The translations under genes were made by a program, and so were the position numbers. Shown piece after piece: positions 62,882 through 64,000 of a DNA stretch of 64,000 nt; positions within the stretch are counted from its first letter, which is position 1, and each line of letters opens with the position of its first letter. This stretch comes from Dromiciops gliroides (taxonomy: Eukaryota; Chordata; Mammalia; Microbiotheria; Microbiotheriidae): the NCBI RefSeq assembly GCF_019393635.1, contig NC_057862.1:118684145-118748144 (forward strand), written 5' to 3'. The notes under the pieces were generated by a model. It searched no databases. It was given only the letters and a program-made list of their open reading frames with translations, and was not told the origin of the DNA.

Positions 62882-63755
62882 ATTGATAGATTCTGTACAG
62901 TTGCTGTTGTTTTATTTTTTTAATTTCTCATTTATTCTTTGTTGTGTGGGAATGGCTAGAGGTGGAAGTAAAACAAGAAAGAAAGTGAAGGTGATATAAA
63001 AATCAAAAGGATACAACATATTTAAAATAAAAAATAAAAAGGCATAAAGATTATTCATTTTTTAGAAAGATTAATATAGGTAAAAATGGATTACAAGGAT
63101 CAAAACAGAACAGAATTAGAGTGAGACCAAGAAGAAATAAGGGGGTTGGACAAGAAGGCCTCTGAAGTGCCTTCTGGCTCTAGATTCATGATCATACAAC
63201 TAAGGACAAATCATCCAGGGTTCTTCTGTAAAGCCTGGTGAGTCAGTTGTACATCTCTCCTTAAAGATCCCCAGGGAAGGCAATTCCACAACCTTCCCTT
63301 GGCTCAGACTTTTAAATATGCCTGTTTGTTCTTTTACCCAGAAGAGACAGGGAACAGATGGTCATAATTCTCACACAATAATGTCTCATACAGTTAACAC
63401 TTGATTTTTTTTTTTTTTGAGGCTGGTAATCAAGTCTGCATATATATAATCCAAGTTCTTCCTTTGCCTTCTCCCCCTCACTACTGCCTGCCAGTGTACG
63501 GTTCATTAAGTCCTAGGGAGTTAGGAGGCTGGGGGTGGGGAAATAGAGTAGGTAATCCTTGAGTCGTCCCTGACAAGGATACTCTGAAGAAGCCAATGTG
63601 GGAATCTGTTTTGCTTGAATACGCTAATTTGTTACAAGAGCTTTGTTTTGACTTGGATTTTTCAACTGGATTTGGGGGAGGGGGGCAGAGGGAGAGATGT
63701 GGGGGAGAAAATAGATTTTTTTAATTGAAAAAAATTAACTTTAAAAGAAAAAGAA
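62882..63755. other. FAH intron 5, A-rich, no recognisable gene
   Basis: GAGGGGTTGG-type MIR tails occur near 63130-63190 (TGCCTTCTGGCTCTAGATTC). The remainder is unrecognised. Confidence 0.4.
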
Positions 63756-63907
63756 GGGGCAGCTAGATGGCGCAGTGGTTAAAGCGCTGGCCCTGGATTC
63801 AGGAGTACCTGAGTTCAAATCCAGCCTCAGACACTTGACACTTACTAGCTGTGTGACCCTGGGCAAGTCACTTAACCCTCATTGCCCCACAAAAAGAAAA
63901 AAAAAGG
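63756..63907 (+). repeat. Marsupial SINE in FAH intron 5
   Basis: Head GGGGCAGCTAGATGGCGC to an A tail. AAAAGAAGG duplications flank it. Confidence 0.92.
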
Positions 63908-64000
63908 AAAAGAAGGCCTTTGGTGGTTAGAGGGGGAGGGATGAGGGAGAGTCACGGTCATCAGTCAGTTCACACTCTGAGTCATCACAACCAACACTCA

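Noticed and set aside
61277-64000. FAH exons 1-5
   Set aside because: I searched for the expected residues of exon 5 on the - strand and found none, so they are taken to lie outside the window.

Overview
The window looks like nuclear DNA from a marsupial, most likely an Australian one. About forty copies of a young tRNA-derived SINE are present in both orientations. Its head reads GGGGCAGCTAGGTGG, its middle carries a tRNA-like B box, and it ends in an A-rich tail. It sits with a longer SINE whose 3' end resembles an RTE LINE, plus THER1/MIR, L1, L2 and L3/CR1 pieces. I know this mix from Australian marsupial genomes (WSINE1/WALLSI-type SINEs); the exact species cannot be read from the sequence.

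Two host genes can be supported. At 4338-4517 on the + strand lies a complete 59-codon frame in one exon that I recognise as CTXND1, a cortexin-domain single-pass membrane micropeptide. At 33358-61276 on the - strand lie nine coding exons (6 to 14) of FAH, fumarylacetoacetate hydrolase, the last enzyme of tyrosine breakdown. The phases are intact, all junctions are GT/AG, and the metal and substrate residues of this part are present. FAH exons 1-5 are not in the window and must lie beyond base 64000. The two genes face each other tail to tail across about 29 kb.

Layout: 1-4283 is upstream or intronic sequence of CTXND1, mostly L3, L2, MIR and SINEs. 4284 to about 6.6 kb is the CTXND1 exon with a probable long 3' UTR. 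About 7-33 kb is intergenic and full of nested repeats: an L1 inside an L3, solo LTRs inside SINEs, and a 2 kb L2. 33.3-61.3 kb is FAH. 61.3-64 kb is FAH intron 5.

The most notable structures are transposon insertions. A very young, non-autonomous endogenous retrovirus (51402-55104) has two LTRs of 358 bp that look identical. It sits antisense in FAH intron 10, 45 bases from the exon 11 acceptor, just past the likely branch point. A truncated L1 lies equally close to the exon 6 acceptor, and its target-site duplication copied the branch site and pyrimidine tract. An LTR-like element at 9142-9493 carries inverted copies of an LTR head at both ends. I found no CRISPR array, bacterial gene, RNA gene or new multigene system.
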